A stretch of DNA of 64,000 nt from Bifidobacterium sp. N4G05 (GCF_002742445.1 NZ_NJNQ01000002.1:124001-188000); one strand, 5' to 3'; shown: positions 38,396 to 46,611, counted from the stretch's first letter. Program-made: numbers and translations. Notes: a model not told the origin generated them from the sequence alone.

Positions 38396-39244
38396 CTACT
38401 GCACTCTGCGCACCAATGCAAGCAGTGCGTCGGCAACCGCCTGCGGATGCTCATAGGCGCTGAAATGACCGCAATCAAATACCACCGTCATATCCGTGCT
38501 CGTAGCCGTCATCGCATCGGCGATCGGCGCCATCACGCTCGGCGGACTCGACGGATCCTTGTCGCCGCAGATCACCGCGACCGGCGCTGTAATCGACGAC
38601 AGCACATCGTTCAGGTCCGGACGGCCAGCAGCCATGCGTTCACGCCAGGCGATGCCTTCGGCCGGCTGCTCGTTGATCCATGCAGTGAACTGTTCACGGT
38701 AAGCGTCCGACTGTTTGATGGTTGAATCCTCAGGCGTGGCGGCGGCGAATCCCATAACCGGCTCATGCGTGCCCGTCGATTCGCATTCCTCGGCGATCGC
38801 GATGCGTTTCGCACGCATCTGATCGGAATCAGCGGCGGCCTTCGTGTCGCATAAGGCCAGTGCGGCGACGGCTTCGGGGTGCAAACGCTGAATGTCGAGA
38901 ATCAGGTAGCCGCCCATCGAAAGACCCACCCAAATCGCCTTGTCGTATCCGGCAGCGTGCAACAGGTCGACGTAAGCGTCGGCCATGCGGTCCAAACCGT
39001 TGGGGAAAGCGCCGTCCGTGTCTTTGCCACCGCTGTTCTCGTCGGAAGGAATCGGCCCTTCTCCCGCACCGGGCATGTCGGGAGCCCAAATCGGGAATTG
39101 TTTCACGCCATGTTCCGCAACGGTCGTTTTCAACGCATCCGCGCATTCGTTCCACATACGGTAGTCCACGGGGAACCCGTGCACCAGCACCACGGGAAGC
39201 CCCGCCCCTTCGCAATACACATTGTTATGCAATTCGATCGTCAT
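38396..39244 (-). CDS. Alpha/beta hydrolase
   Basis: 282 residues. Alpha/beta-hydrolase fold: oxyanion strand VVLVHGFPVD, nucleophile elbow GLSMGG (Ser about 108), acid near ICGDKDPSSPP and His in FDCGHFSAYEHP. GGAGGAG precedes the ATG. Substrate unknown; the family includes esterases, proline iminopeptidases and haloperoxidase-like enzymes, and nothing here decides between them. Cytoplasmic. Confidence 0.88.
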   Translation of the reverse strand: MTIELHNNVYCEGAGLPVVLVHGFPVDYRMWNECADALKTTVAEHGVKQFPIWAPDMPGAGEGPIPSDENSGGKDTDGAFPNGLDRMADAYVDLLHAAGYDKAIWVGLSMGGYLILDIQRLHPEAVAALALCDTKAAADSDQMRAKRIAIAEECESTGTHEPVMGFAAATPEDSTIKQSDAYREQFTAWINEQPAEGIAWRERMAAGRPDLNDVLSSITAPVAVICGDKDPSSPPSVMAPIADAMTATSTDMTVVFDCGHFSAYEHPQAVADALLALVRRVQ

Positions 39245-39289
39245 ATGCGCTCCTCCATTACTCTCCCCTGTTGTTCATGCATTCGCAGC

Positions 39290-39910
39290 CTATTTGCCGG
39301 TCCAAGCAATCGCCTGACGCACAATCGTGCCATATCCGTTGCTCATCTGGTTGACGAAAGTGTCGAGAATCTCGCTGTTCGGATTGACCCATTCCACGTC
39401 GAGCGTCTCGTCCTGCGGCTTGCAATCGCCCGCGATCGGCACTACATAGCACAATGCGATCGCATGCTGGCGGGAATCGAAATAATCGGACAGTCCTGGC
39501 GTCGGGAAAAATTCAGCCACGGTGAATGGCTGCAGGCTCACTGGCAACTGCGGCAACGCGATATCTCCCAAATCCTTGGCGATATTGCGCGCCACGGCCT
39601 CACGCAACGATTCGTGGTAGAGCACGCGGCCGGCGATCAGCGTTCGTTCGATGCTACCGTCGTCAGACACACGAAGCAGTGATCCGACCTGTGAGACACG
39701 TCCCAGATCATCGGTGCGCACCGGCACCACAAGCACGTACGGGATCGGCATTTCACCTCGCATACGGTTGATTTCGCCGGAAGCAAGCCATCCTGGAGGG
39801 TTTCCTATTCCGCGGATGAAATCCTCCGGCGTGATGTCGTCGAATTCTCCGCGACGGCGGCCTGCATCGAAATCGCCCTCGTCGGGCACTTCATCATTCA
39901 TCACTGGCAT
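39290..39910 (-). CDS. DUF4916 (Nudix-like) protein
   Basis: 206 residues from ATG 39910. The core (PIPYVLVVPVRTDDLGRVSQVGSLLRVSDDG, LIAGRVLYHESLREAVARNIAKDLGDIALPQLP, QPFTVAEFFPTPGLSDYFDSRQHAIALCYVVP) is the actinobacterial DUF4916 family, a Nudix-fold group that lacks a regular Nudix box. Catalytic activity is therefore doubtful. The ATG stands six bases after GATAAT with no ribosome site. Divergent from the thioredoxin gene. Confidence 0.82.
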   Translation of the reverse strand: MPVMNDEVPDEGDFDAGRRRGEFDDITPEDFIRGIGNPPGWLASGEINRMRGEMPIPYVLVVPVRTDDLGRVSQVGSLLRVSDDGSIERTLIAGRVLYHESLREAVARNIAKDLGDIALPQLPVSLQPFTVAEFFPTPGLSDYFDSRQHAIALCYVVPIAGDCKPQDETLDVEWVNPNSEILDTFVNQMSNGYGTIVRQAIAWTGK

Positions 39911-40100
39911 AGTCCCATTATCACGCATCTTGTGTGAATTGGCTGGAAAAGCGTGCGATGGAAGACGATTCCTCTGATAGCGGATCTTGCGCATGCCGGG
40001 AATGCGTCGGGTTGGGGCACGGTTATATACTCCAAAGCAATCGCATACGAGGGGTGCAGCCCGTCACGCGCGTCGATGGAACGAACAGCAAGGAGTAATC

Positions 40101-40466
40101 ATGGCAACGCATGCAGTCACTTCCGAGGATTTCAATCAGATTGTGGAATCCAACGATCTGGTATTCGTGGATTTTTGGGCGACCTGGTGCGGTCCGTGCC
40201 GCGCATTCGGTCCGACGTTCGAAAAGGCGAGCGAAGCGAATCCCGACGTTTATTTCGCCAAGGTCGATATCGACCAGAATCCGGATCTCGCTTCCGCGGC
40301 CAAGGTGCAAGCCGTGCCGACGTTGATGGTGGTCAAGAACCAGCAGATCGTGTTCCAGCAGGCCGGTGCGTTACGTGCGTCGGATCTGGACGATCTGATC
40401 GCGCAGGCCAAAGCGTTGGATGTCAACGCGTCCGCTGCCGAAGAGGCTGAGGCGCAGGCGGAGTAG
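40101..40466 (+). CDS. trxA: Thioredoxin
   Basis: 121 residues from ATG 40101 with AAGGAG five bases before it; longer in-frame starts are rejected. Active site WATWCGPC (Cys30, Cys33), conserved FVDFW before it and the cis-proline in VPTLMVVK. It has an Ala/Glu-rich tail. Cytoplasmic disulfide reductase. A promoter with -10 TATACT lies at about 40024 and a terminator follows at 40491. Confidence 0.94.
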   Translation: MATHAVTSEDFNQIVESNDLVFVDFWATWCGPCRAFGPTFEKASEANPDVYFAKVDIDQNPDLASAAKVQAVPTLMVVKNQQIVFQQAGALRASDLDDLIAQAKALDVNASAAEEAEAQAE

Positions 40467-40490
40467 GCTGAAAATTACAACGATTTCAAA

Positions 40491-40530
40491 GGTGTCGTTC
40501 GATGGTAAACATCAACGGCACTTTTTGTTT
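40491..40530 (+). terminator. Terminator after thioredoxin
   Basis: Stem GGTGTCGTT-c-GATG pairs with CATC-AACGGCAC (one G-U pair), then TTTTTGTTTTG. A standard rho-independent terminator, about 25 bases past the stop. Confidence 0.8.
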
Positions 40531-40712
40531 TGCCCGCCTATTGCGTACGCTTGCTTTGCCCACCTGTTACATATGCGCCCGCTCGGTTTCCATGGCGTGA
40601 GGTAAACTGGCTTGTTAGATGTGCGCTTTCCGGCGAAGCCTCGTGTGGCAGCGCACCGCATGCCGAGCATGCGTGAATTCGCCGAGGATCTGAACGCGCG
40701 TTTAGGAGCAGA

Positions 40713-41711
40713 ATGGCTAACCACAGCAAGCACGCCCAATCGTCTACCTTCACCGTGCCGAGCAAGTCCTCGCTGGTGAAGATCGCCGCAACGGTTGCGG
40801 CGGTGGGCCTGTTGGCTACCGGCGGCATTGTGTCGCGCAATCTTTACACATCCGCGGAGCGGAATACGGCCAATCAGGTCACGGCTTTCTCCGTCACCGA
40901 TTCCGCGGAGGCGTCCCGTGGCAATGCCCGCGAGCTGCTTAATGGAGACACCTCGTACGTCACCGTGAAAATCAACGGCAAGTCACGCGTGGTGCCCGGC
41001 ACCAATTTCACCGACGTGAAGTCCGTGCTTGACGCGGGTGATATCACGCTCGAACCGGAAGACACGGTCTCCCCTTCGCTCACCACCAAGGTCGATGAGA
41101 AAACCGTGATCACCATTCAGCGTGCCGGCGCGAGCGTCGAGGTTTCCGACACCGCCATCGGCTTCAATGTCATCAAGAAGGAAACCTCAAGCCTGCCGGA
41201 AGGCCAGGAGAAGGTCGAGACGGAAGGCGAGGAAGGCGTGATGGAAACCACGAACCTCGTGACCAAGTCCGGTGACACCGTGGTTTCCTCCAACATGATC
41301 AGCTCGTACGTGAAGAAGGCTCCGGTCGACAAGGTCATTCTCGTTGGCACCGGCTCCACTTCGTCGTCCTCCTCCAGCGCTTCCGCGTCGATCGGCACCA
41401 CCGTGCCGGCGGGCGAAATGCAACAGTGGGCGCACGATTATCTGCTGTCGAACGGCTACACCGAAGCCGATTTCACCGCCACCGTATACATCATTACCCA
41501 TGAGTCCGGCTGGAGCGTCACTGCAACGAATCCAAGTTCGGGAGCCTATGGCCTGCCCCAAGCATTGCCTGGCAGCAAGATGGTGAGCGAGGGCGCCGAT
41601 TGGGCTACCAATTACCAGACCCAGCTCAAGTGGTTCTGGGGCTATTGCGCACAGCGTTACGGTTCCATTCAGGGAGCCTATTCGTACTGGCTTGCCAACC
41701 ACTGCTACTGA
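40713..41711 (+). CDS. G5-domain / transglycosylase-like cell-wall hydrolase (Rpf-like)
   Basis: 332 residues. N-terminal membrane helix (about 21-43), ubiquitin-like DUF348 domain (about 65-140), a G5 domain (about 150-215), a serine-rich linker (SSSSSSASAS) and a C-terminal lysozyme-like domain of ~95 residues. The domain has catalytic Glu264 in THESGW and the family sequence NPSSGAYGLPQALPGSKM. Likely cuts peptidoglycan glycan strands in growth or resuscitation. AGGAG lies before the ATG. Secreted or membrane-anchored; the architecture is the usual actinobacterial one. Confidence 0.9.
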   Translation: MANHSKHAQSSTFTVPSKSSLVKIAATVAAVGLLATGGIVSRNLYTSAERNTANQVTAFSVTDSAEASRGNARELLNGDTSYVTVKINGKSRVVPGTNFTDVKSVLDAGDITLEPEDTVSPSLTTKVDEKTVITIQRAGASVEVSDTAIGFNVIKKETSSLPEGQEKVETEGEEGVMETTNLVTKSGDTVVSSNMISSYVKKAPVDKVILVGTGSTSSSSSSASASIGTTVPAGEMQQWAHDYLLSNGYTEADFTATVYIITHESGWSVTATNPSSGAYGLPQALPGSKMVSEGADWATNYQTQLKWFWGYCAQRYGSIQGAYSYWLANHCY

Positions 41712-41809
41712 TATGCGTTGCCATCTGATTTCAACCCGATCAGATGGCAAGCTCGTATTGAAAGTTTATGCTGACTGGTGATTGATATTTAATTTTCGTA
41801 ATTCAACGC

Positions 41810-41861
41810 ATATAGTTTGAGCCTCGTAATATTTGAAGATATTACGAGGCTCAAACTATAT
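41810..41861. terminator. Long perfect hairpin between convergent genes
   Basis: Twenty-three-bp perfect arms (41810-41832, 41839-41861) with loop TTGAAG. It starts about 100 bases past the transglycosylase stop and ends 35 bases from the minus-strand gene stop at 41896. It can act as a bidirectional terminator; flanks are AT-rich without a long T-run. Confidence 0.65.
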
Positions 41862-41895
41862 TGTGATTCGATATACCACTAAGATACTATCGGTT

Positions 41896-42396
41896 TCACA
41901 GGGCGTTGTTGGCGCCGATCACCGTAGCTTCCTTGACGTCGTCGATCTTCCTGCGCTTACGGCCGCCATGGCCGGCCTTCGGACCGCGCTTGCCGACGGT
42001 GCCGCTACGAACCCCGTTCTTGGCGTCGAAGAGGATCACGCGCTCATCGCTGTGATATTCACCTTCCAAAGCAAAGTAGGCGATCTTGTCTGCAGGCACT
42101 TCCGGGAAAGTGAAGAACTTCTGCGTTGCAACAAGCAGGTCAAGATTGCGAGTGGTCACGGAAGCCGGACGATCAGCGTTCGGATTGTTGAACTGAACCG
42201 CGAAATCGTCGTTCTCGTCGCACACCTGGATTGCGAACTTGCCGCGCTCGTAATTCACCAGCAGCTTGACGAATTCCGGACGACCGAGCACTTCGGAAAC
42301 ACCCTTGGAAAAACGAACGGATTCAAGCATGACCGTCATGGTCAACTTGCCACCAGTTCTTTCGCCAACTTCTTTGAAACCATCAAGAACGGACAT
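41896..42396 (-). CDS. Protein of unknown function with basic, AT-hook-like tail
   Basis: 166 residues, clear ribosome site (GGAAGG) before the ATG. The first ~120 residues look like a folded alpha/beta domain (TMTVMLESVRFSKGVSEVLGRPEFVKLLVNYERGKFAIQVCDE) that I do not recognise. The tail has GKRGPKAGHGGRKRRKID, a basic stretch resembling AT-hook or nucleolar-type RNA/DNA-binding segments. Single gene with no obvious partner. Function unknown; nucleic-acid binding is only suggested by the tail. Confidence 0.75.
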   Translation of the reverse strand: MSVLDGFKEVGERTGGKLTMTVMLESVRFSKGVSEVLGRPEFVKLLVNYERGKFAIQVCDENDDFAVQFNNPNADRPASVTTRNLDLLVATQKFFTFPEVPADKIAYFALEGEYHSDERVILFDAKNGVRSGTVGKRGPKAGHGGRKRRKIDDVKEATVIGANNAL

Positions 42397-42729
42397 GTAA
42401 ATCCTTCCTTTACTGTAAATAACTACGTGAAATACTGTACCTCATTGTCAGTAATAAAACGAATCGAATCTTAGGGAATATATCCATATTTTCAAGAAAA
42501 AATGATTGCTTTTTCCGCAAACGCTTTCAGCAAGGCTGCCCCATCCCTCAGCCCCCCCCTGATTATGAGGCACGCCCCGAAACAGCCGCATGCGAACGTT
42601 TCTGAAAATCGTTTCACCGCATGCACCCGCCAGCAGTCTCTCCCCGCAATCACACCCCTCTTCAGGGCAACGGGTACAATACGGAATCGTCGGAAAACAC
42701 GAAGAAACACGGCAGGAAAGGACAGACCC
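42397..42729. other. 333-bp intergenic region
   Basis: No supported gene. The left third is AT-rich (promoter of the unknown gene to the left). A run of seven C is at about 42553-42559. AGGAAAGGA before 42730 is the ribosome site of the next gene. Nothing else recognised. Confidence 0.6.
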
Positions 42730-43146
42730 GTGACCTTCAACCGCTACATCCTCTTCCGTATGGTCGTTGAATTTGTGGGAGCCATCGCCTGCGCCATCCA
42801 AATGTTCCAGCATCACACGTGGCCGGGCATCATCACCATGGGCGTGTTCGCGCTGGTGTGGGCCGTGGGTGAGATCTGGTTGAGCACGGTGTACAACCGC
42901 GCGCACCCCCGACGCGACGAGCTGTCCGACGAGCATCAGGCAATGGCCATCCGCTTCACGTTCTTCGTGCTTGTGGTGGCGCTGGTGGCGTTGGGATTCG
43001 CTGGAATGATCGCCACGCTGTTCAGGCACGTACCGTTCACCGTTCCCGCCATGGCGTTGCCGACGTTGGGCATGCTGGCGCTGGCCATCGCCGACGCCCG
43101 CTACCTGTGGCTTGAGCATGAGGGCGGAGACACCGATGAAGACTAG
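42730..43146 (+). CDS. Small integral membrane protein, partner of XRE regulator
   Basis: 138 residues from a GTG start with AGGAAAGGA seven bases upstream. Four hydrophobic segments (about 12-27, 30-50, 74-96, 101-120). The stretch RRDELSDEHQAMAIRFTFFV is similar to the DUF2178-type membrane proteins that accompany short XRE regulators. Its stop overlaps the next gene's start by 11 bases, so the two are translated together. Function unknown; such pairs are thought to form a membrane-linked regulatory unit. Confidence 0.8.
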   Translation: MTFNRYILFRMVVEFVGAIACAIQMFQHHTWPGIITMGVFALVWAVGEIWLSTVYNRAHPRRDELSDEHQAMAIRFTFFVLVVALVALGFAGMIATLFRHVPFTVPAMALPTLGMLALAIADARYLWLEHEGGDTDED

Positions 43147-43336
43147 TTTGAAGTTCAAACGTATGGAACACGGCCTGAAACAGGCCGATCTTGCCGACTT
43201 GGTGAATGTGCGCCGTGAGACGATCGGACGCCTCGAACAGGGACAGTATTGTCCGTCGCTGCGCCTTGCCATGGATCTTGCGAAAGCACTTGATACCACG
43301 GTCGAAGATCTGTTCAGCTTTGACGACGAGGAGTGA
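43136..43336 (+). CDS. Small XRE-family regulator
   Basis: 66 residues forming one helix-turn-helix domain (KQADLADLVNVRRETIGRLEQGQYCPSLRLAMDLAKALDTTVEDLFSFDDEE). The compact family with -R-x-TI-x-x-LE-x-G-x-Y-x-PSL is found with DUF2178-like membrane partners. The ATG at 43136 overlaps the membrane gene by 11 bases. No effector domain. Confidence 0.9.
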   Translation: MKTSLKFKRMEHGLKQADLADLVNVRRETIGRLEQGQYCPSLRLAMDLAKALDTTVEDLFSFDDEE

Positions 43337-43406
43337 CGCTTCGGCGTGTCGTTTTTGTAAATTCTTCTCAGAATGGTGGTTTTCCAACGAAAATCGCCAT
43401 TTTTCA

Positions 43407-43488
43407 CTTTCGGGGGCATGTGCGAATCTCATCACATGATGTGACAACGCCGTCACAAATGTGCGATTCGCCTCACATCCCCCGAAAG
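43407..43488. promoter_or_regulatory. Large imperfect palindrome with nested TGTGA/TCACA sites
   Basis: Outer arms CTTTCGGGGG-CATGTG-CGAATC (43407-43428) and GATTCG-CCTCACAT-CCCCCGAAAG (43465-43488) pair apart from a short bulge. The inside contains TCACATGATGTGA and TGTGAC-AACGCC-GTCACA. It lies just upstream of the promoter of the surface-protein gene. A Crp-type consensus would have six, not eight, bases between TGTGA and TCACA, so Crp binding is only possible. Confidence 0.6.
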
Positions 43489-43507
43489 CGCGGTTCTCAA
43501 CGGGGGC

Positions 43508-43542
43508 GTATAGTCAAGGCCGTAGCGGGAAGCCACTACGGC
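43508..43542 (+). promoter_or_regulatory. Promoter -10 and 5'-leader hairpin of the surface-protein gene
   Basis: TATAGT at about 43509-43514 is a good -10 box. The transcript would begin with a 7-bp hairpin GCCGTAG-cgggaagcca-CTACGGC (43519-43542) and have a leader of about 65 bases before the ATG at 43586. Confidence 0.55.
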
Positions 43543-43585
43543 GAACCGCTGAAATGTCCGTTTTATTTAGAGGGGAATCACGATT

Positions 43586-44092
43586 ATGAAGAAGAAGATC
43601 GTTGCAATTCTCGCTGCCATCGCCACCATGTTCGGCTTTGGCTTCGCTGCAAACACCGCTATGGCTTATGGCGCAACCGGCACGGTTTCCGGTAACGTCG
43701 CCACCTTCACGTTTACGGGACTGACTCGGGGTGAGACCTATGTGGTTGCTTACGACGACACCAACATCGAAAACGTCACCTTGACCGCAACCAAGTACTC
43801 CAACGCTGCACAGGCACACGAGGACGGCACCCTGACCGCCACCTACACCTTCAAGTCTGGCTTTGCTGGCACCATCGCATCTTCCATCTACGCAGTCGAT
43901 GGAGCAGGCAATCCGACCGGCGCCGCTCTCGCTACCGCTTCCGTGACCGTCGCCGCTACCGGCGAAGGCACCGCCAAGAAGAACGAGACCGCTTCCACCG
44001 GTGCTGCTATCGCTCCGTACGTTGTGGCCGTCGTGCTGCTGGCTGCCGCCGGCATCTCCCTGGTTGCCGTTCGCAAGAGCTCCGCTCGCTGA
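43586..44092 (+). CDS. Secreted surface protein with C-terminal membrane anchor
   Basis: 168 residues. Signal peptide of about 27 residues (MKKKIVAILAAIATMFGFGFAANTAMA), one beta-rich domain of the Ig/fibronectin kind (to about 120), a short hinge, and a C-terminal hydrophobic helix followed by VRKSSAR. The hinge reads TASTGAAIAPYVV, which has the layout of a sortase signal but no LPxTG, so it may be a plain membrane anchor or an unusual sorting signal. AGAGGGG lies before the start. Followed by a good terminator. Family unknown. Confidence 0.8.
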   Translation: MKKKIVAILAAIATMFGFGFAANTAMAYGATGTVSGNVATFTFTGLTRGETYVVAYDDTNIENVTLTATKYSNAAQAHEDGTLTATYTFKSGFAGTIASSIYAVDGAGNPTGAALATASVTVAATGEGTAKKNETASTGAAIAPYVVAVVLLAAAGISLVAVRKSSAR

Positions 44093-44131
44093 ACAATAAC
44101 CAAGTAGATACACACCATATCTATGTTTTAA

Positions 44132-44161
44132 GAAGGGGCTTGGGTTTTCCCAAGTCCCTTC
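44132..44161 (+). terminator. Terminator after the surface-protein gene
   Basis: Thirteen-bp stem (44132-44144 with 44149-44161, GAAGGGGCTTGGG, one G-U pair) and a TTTT-containing loop, followed by GTTTATT. Confidence 0.75.
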
Positions 44162-44220
44162 GTTTATTCGAAAACATGCATCGCAAAACCGATCGTTTTC
44201 TTTTTTTTCAGGAGGAGATC

Positions 44221-44754
44221 ATGAAAGTCCTATTCATCTGCACCGGTAATATCTGCCGCTCTCCTATGGGAGAACTGCTCCTCCCCCAATTCATGCCCGA
44301 TCTTGAATCCGACAGTGCGGGCACACGTGGACTTGAATCGCACGAAATCGCACCGAACAGCAAAAAGCTGCTCGACCAGCATGGCATCGATTCCAGCAGC
44401 TTCCGCGCGAAACGAGTCACCCCGCAAATTGCGCAAGGCAGTGATCTCATCCTCTGCTTCGAACATGAGCAGCGCAAGGAAATCGCGGTGATTGCACCAA
44501 CCGCGGCCCGCAAAACCTTCCTTATCAACGATTTCGCCAATATGTGCGTCTACTGCAAGGAACAGGGGTACATGGAGGGTGATACCCGGCAGGAAAAACT
44601 CGAATCGGTAATCGACAATGCAAGCATGATCCGACCGATGATCCCCGATACCAACAATGTGGAGGATCCGATCGGCAAGGACTTCGCCGTATATCAGGCA
44701 GCATACGATGAAATCTGCAAGGCTTTGCAGACCATAGCAAACACTACCGCCTAA
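44221..44754 (+). CDS. Low-molecular-weight protein tyrosine phosphatase (Wzb type)
   Basis: 177 residues from ATG 44221 with AGGAGGAG upstream. Catalytic signature CTGNICRS (Cys7, Arg13) at the N-terminus, the usual place; the acidic loop DPIGKD holds the general acid Asp (about 156). Removes phosphate from tyrosine, most likely from the BY-kinase encoded next. This kinase/phosphatase pair controls exopolysaccharide chain length and export in many bacteria. A 40-residue insertion (about 105-145, FANMCVYCKEQGYMEGDTRQE) is larger than in classic Wzb. Confidence 0.93.
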   Translation: MKVLFICTGNICRSPMGELLLPQFMPDLESDSAGTRGLESHEIAPNSKKLLDQHGIDSSSFRAKRVTPQIAQGSDLILCFEHEQRKEIAVIAPTAARKTFLINDFANMCVYCKEQGYMEGDTRQEKLESVIDNASMIRPMIPDTNNVEDPIGKDFAVYQAAYDEICKALQTIANTTA

Positions 44755-44780
44755 AAAACGTTGAAATATCAACGAAACAA

Positions 44781-44826
44781 GCTAGAAAGGGTGAAAGTCT
44801 CCCTCCATGGGGGTGCTCTTTGCTAG
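44781..44826 (+). promoter_or_regulatory. Stem-loop just upstream of the BY-kinase promoter
   Basis: GCTAGAAAG (44781-) pairs with CTTTGCTAG (to 44826) with one bulge, and an inner CTCCC-tccat-GGGGG hairpin. It directly precedes TAGTATAAAA, a likely -10 region at about 44825-44834. It may be the phosphatase terminator or an operator/leader. A smaller hairpin CGTTGA-aata-TCAACG lies just after the phosphatase stop. Confidence 0.45.
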
Positions 44827-44870
44827 TATAAAACCTGATCAATATGATGTGACAAATGTCGAGGGGAAAC

Positions 44871-46370
44871 ATGGCTGCAGCAGAAAGCAACGTGCCAGCA
44901 ACCAATCAGGTGGTTGTCGAATCCAATGATACGGAAGACGACGGCATTACCTTGATGGACCTGTTCCGTATAGTCCATAAGCATCTTCTGGTGGGCATCA
45001 TCACGTTCGTGGTGGTTTTCGCAGCGGTGTGTGCATACACCTTCATGGTGCCCCCGAAGTATTCCGCGACCGCGCAGGTGTTCGCCACCTACAGTGATTC
45101 GTCGGTGCAAGACAACAATATCTCCAACATCAACAGCGCCAGCACGTACATCACCAACCAGATTCAGTCGTATCCGACGCTGGCCACTACGGAATCCGTG
45201 CTGAAGCCGGTTATCGACGATCTTGGCCTCGACACCACCGTCGCGAACCTGGCCGGGCAGCTGACCGTCACGAACCCGACGGACACCGCGTTCGTAAACA
45301 TCACCGCCGAAACGGGAGACGCGAAACAGGCGTCCGACATTGCCAACAGCGTGGCGGAATCCTTGAGCAATGTGGTGGAAAAGTCGCTGTACGCTTCCGG
45401 CAAGGAGTCGCCGGTGAAGCTTTCCGTGGTACAGCGCGCCGCGGAGCCTGTTGCCCCCAGCTCCCCGAAGGTGGCATTGTACCTGGCCGTTGGTCTGGTG
45501 GCCGGGCTGATCCTTGGCGTGTTCGCCACGCTGATCCGCGATCTTATGGCAACCCGCGTGGAGGAAGCCAGCGATCTGCAAGACATCATCAACGCACCAA
45601 TCATGGGCCGTATCCCTACCGACGAAAGTCTGCAGAGCAACAAGCCGCTCATCGTGTCGAACCCGGCGGGCCGTATCGCCGAGGAATTCCGCCGTATTCG
45701 CACCAACCTTTCCTTCATGTCGAAGGTTGAAGGCAGCGATGCGCGCATGATCGTCATTTCTTCCGTCGGACCTTCCGAAGGCAAGACCACTGTTTCCGTG
45801 AACGTGGCTGCAGCTCTCGCTGAAAACGGTGCAAAAGTACTGCTGATCGACGCTGATTTGCGTCATCCGTCCGTCGCCGAACGACTTAGCCTGGAAGGCG
45901 GCGCCGGCTTGGCGCACGTGCTTTCCGGTCAGGCCACCGTGAAGGATGTGGTGCAGCGCTATTGGAGGCCGAACCTGCATATCATGCCGGCCGGCCCGAA
46001 GCCGCCGAACGCTTCCATGCTGCTTAATTCGAAGACCATGAGCGAATTGCTCGACGTGGCTTTGCAGACCTACGATTACGTGATCGTTGATACTTCCCCG
46101 ATGGTGGTGGCCAATGATGCCGCTGTCTTCGGCGCGAAGAGCGATGGTATCGTGCTTGTTTCCGGTCGCGACGTGACCATGAAGCGCGATCTGAAAGACA
46201 TCGCCGTGCAGCTCGACAACCTCAACGTGCCGGTGGTGGGCTTCGTGTTCAACTTCGAGAAGGAACGCAAGGCCTCCTCGAATGATTACTACTACTATTA
46301 CTACGATGAGAACGGCAAGAAGAGCAAGCACTCTCACAAGAACAGCCGCAAGAAGAAGTCCAAGCACTGA
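44871..46370 (+). CDS. Polysaccharide co-polymerase / BY-kinase fusion (Wzz-Wzc type)
   Basis: 499 residues from ATG 44871 (GAGGGG upstream). N-terminal Wzz domain with two transmembrane helices (about 38-60 and 200-222) and an extracytoplasmic loop between. The cytoplasmic kinase has Walker A GPSEGKTT (300-307), Walker A' LLIDADLRHP (Asp327 near) and Walker B VIVDTSP. The tail carries six consecutive tyrosines (about 473-478), the autophosphorylation cluster, then a very basic end (KKSKHSHKNSRKKKSKH). Controls chain length in exopolysaccharide synthesis; counterpart of the phosphatase upstream. A strong terminator follows, so it closes this unit. Confidence 0.95.
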   Translation: MAAAESNVPATNQVVVESNDTEDDGITLMDLFRIVHKHLLVGIITFVVVFAAVCAYTFMVPPKYSATAQVFATYSDSSVQDNNISNINSASTYITNQIQSYPTLATTESVLKPVIDDLGLDTTVANLAGQLTVTNPTDTAFVNITAETGDAKQASDIANSVAESLSNVVEKSLYASGKESPVKLSVVQRAAEPVAPSSPKVALYLAVGLVAGLILGVFATLIRDLMATRVEEASDLQDIINAPIMGRIPTDESLQSNKPLIVSNPAGRIAEEFRRIRTNLSFMSKVEGSDARMIVISSVGPSEGKTTVSVNVAAALAENGAKVLLIDADLRHPSVAERLSLEGGAGLAHVLSGQATVKDVVQRYWRPNLHIMPAGPKPPNASMLLNSKTMSELLDVALQTYDYVIVDTSPMVVANDAAVFGAKSDGIVLVSGRDVTMKRDLKDIAVQLDNLNVPVVGFVFNFEKERKASSNDYYYYYYDENGKKSKHSHKNSRKKKSKH

Positions 46371-46388
46371 GCTTGTGACTTCTCAACC

Positions 46389-46435
46389 AAAAGGGGTTGT
46401 GAGTGAATCTTGATGATTCGCTCACAACCCCTTTT
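46389..46435 (+). terminator. Strong terminator after the BY-kinase gene
   Basis: Twenty-one-bp stem (46389-46409 with 46415-46435) with one G-U pair, beginning AAAAGGGGTTGTGAG and ending CCCCTTTT. Confidence 0.85.
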
Positions 46436-46453
46436 CCATGCCACCCGCATATT

Positions 46454-46599
46454 GGCTTATATATCTGGCCTACATATGGCAGATTTCACGTCTCGACATG
46501 AGGCATCCTTATATATGGCAGTCTCCTGCCGGGAAACGCCCAGCAGGAGTCATGTTTTCGCACCCTTTCGCCATTTCGTCTGCCATACATAAGCGAAAT
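46454..46599. repeat. Four copies of the CTTATATGTGGCAG intergenic motif
   Basis: Copies related to TTTCGCTTATATGTGGCAG: 46454-46469 (degenerate, plus), 46470-46488 (plus), 46507-46521 (plus) and 46580-46599 (minus, TTTCGCTTATGTATGGCAG). A small hairpin CTCCTGC/GCAGGAG lies between (about 46524-46554). The plus copies follow the BY-kinase gene and the minus copy follows the GH31 gene. Confidence 0.65.
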
Positions 46600-46611
46600 A
46601 TCTGCGTACAA

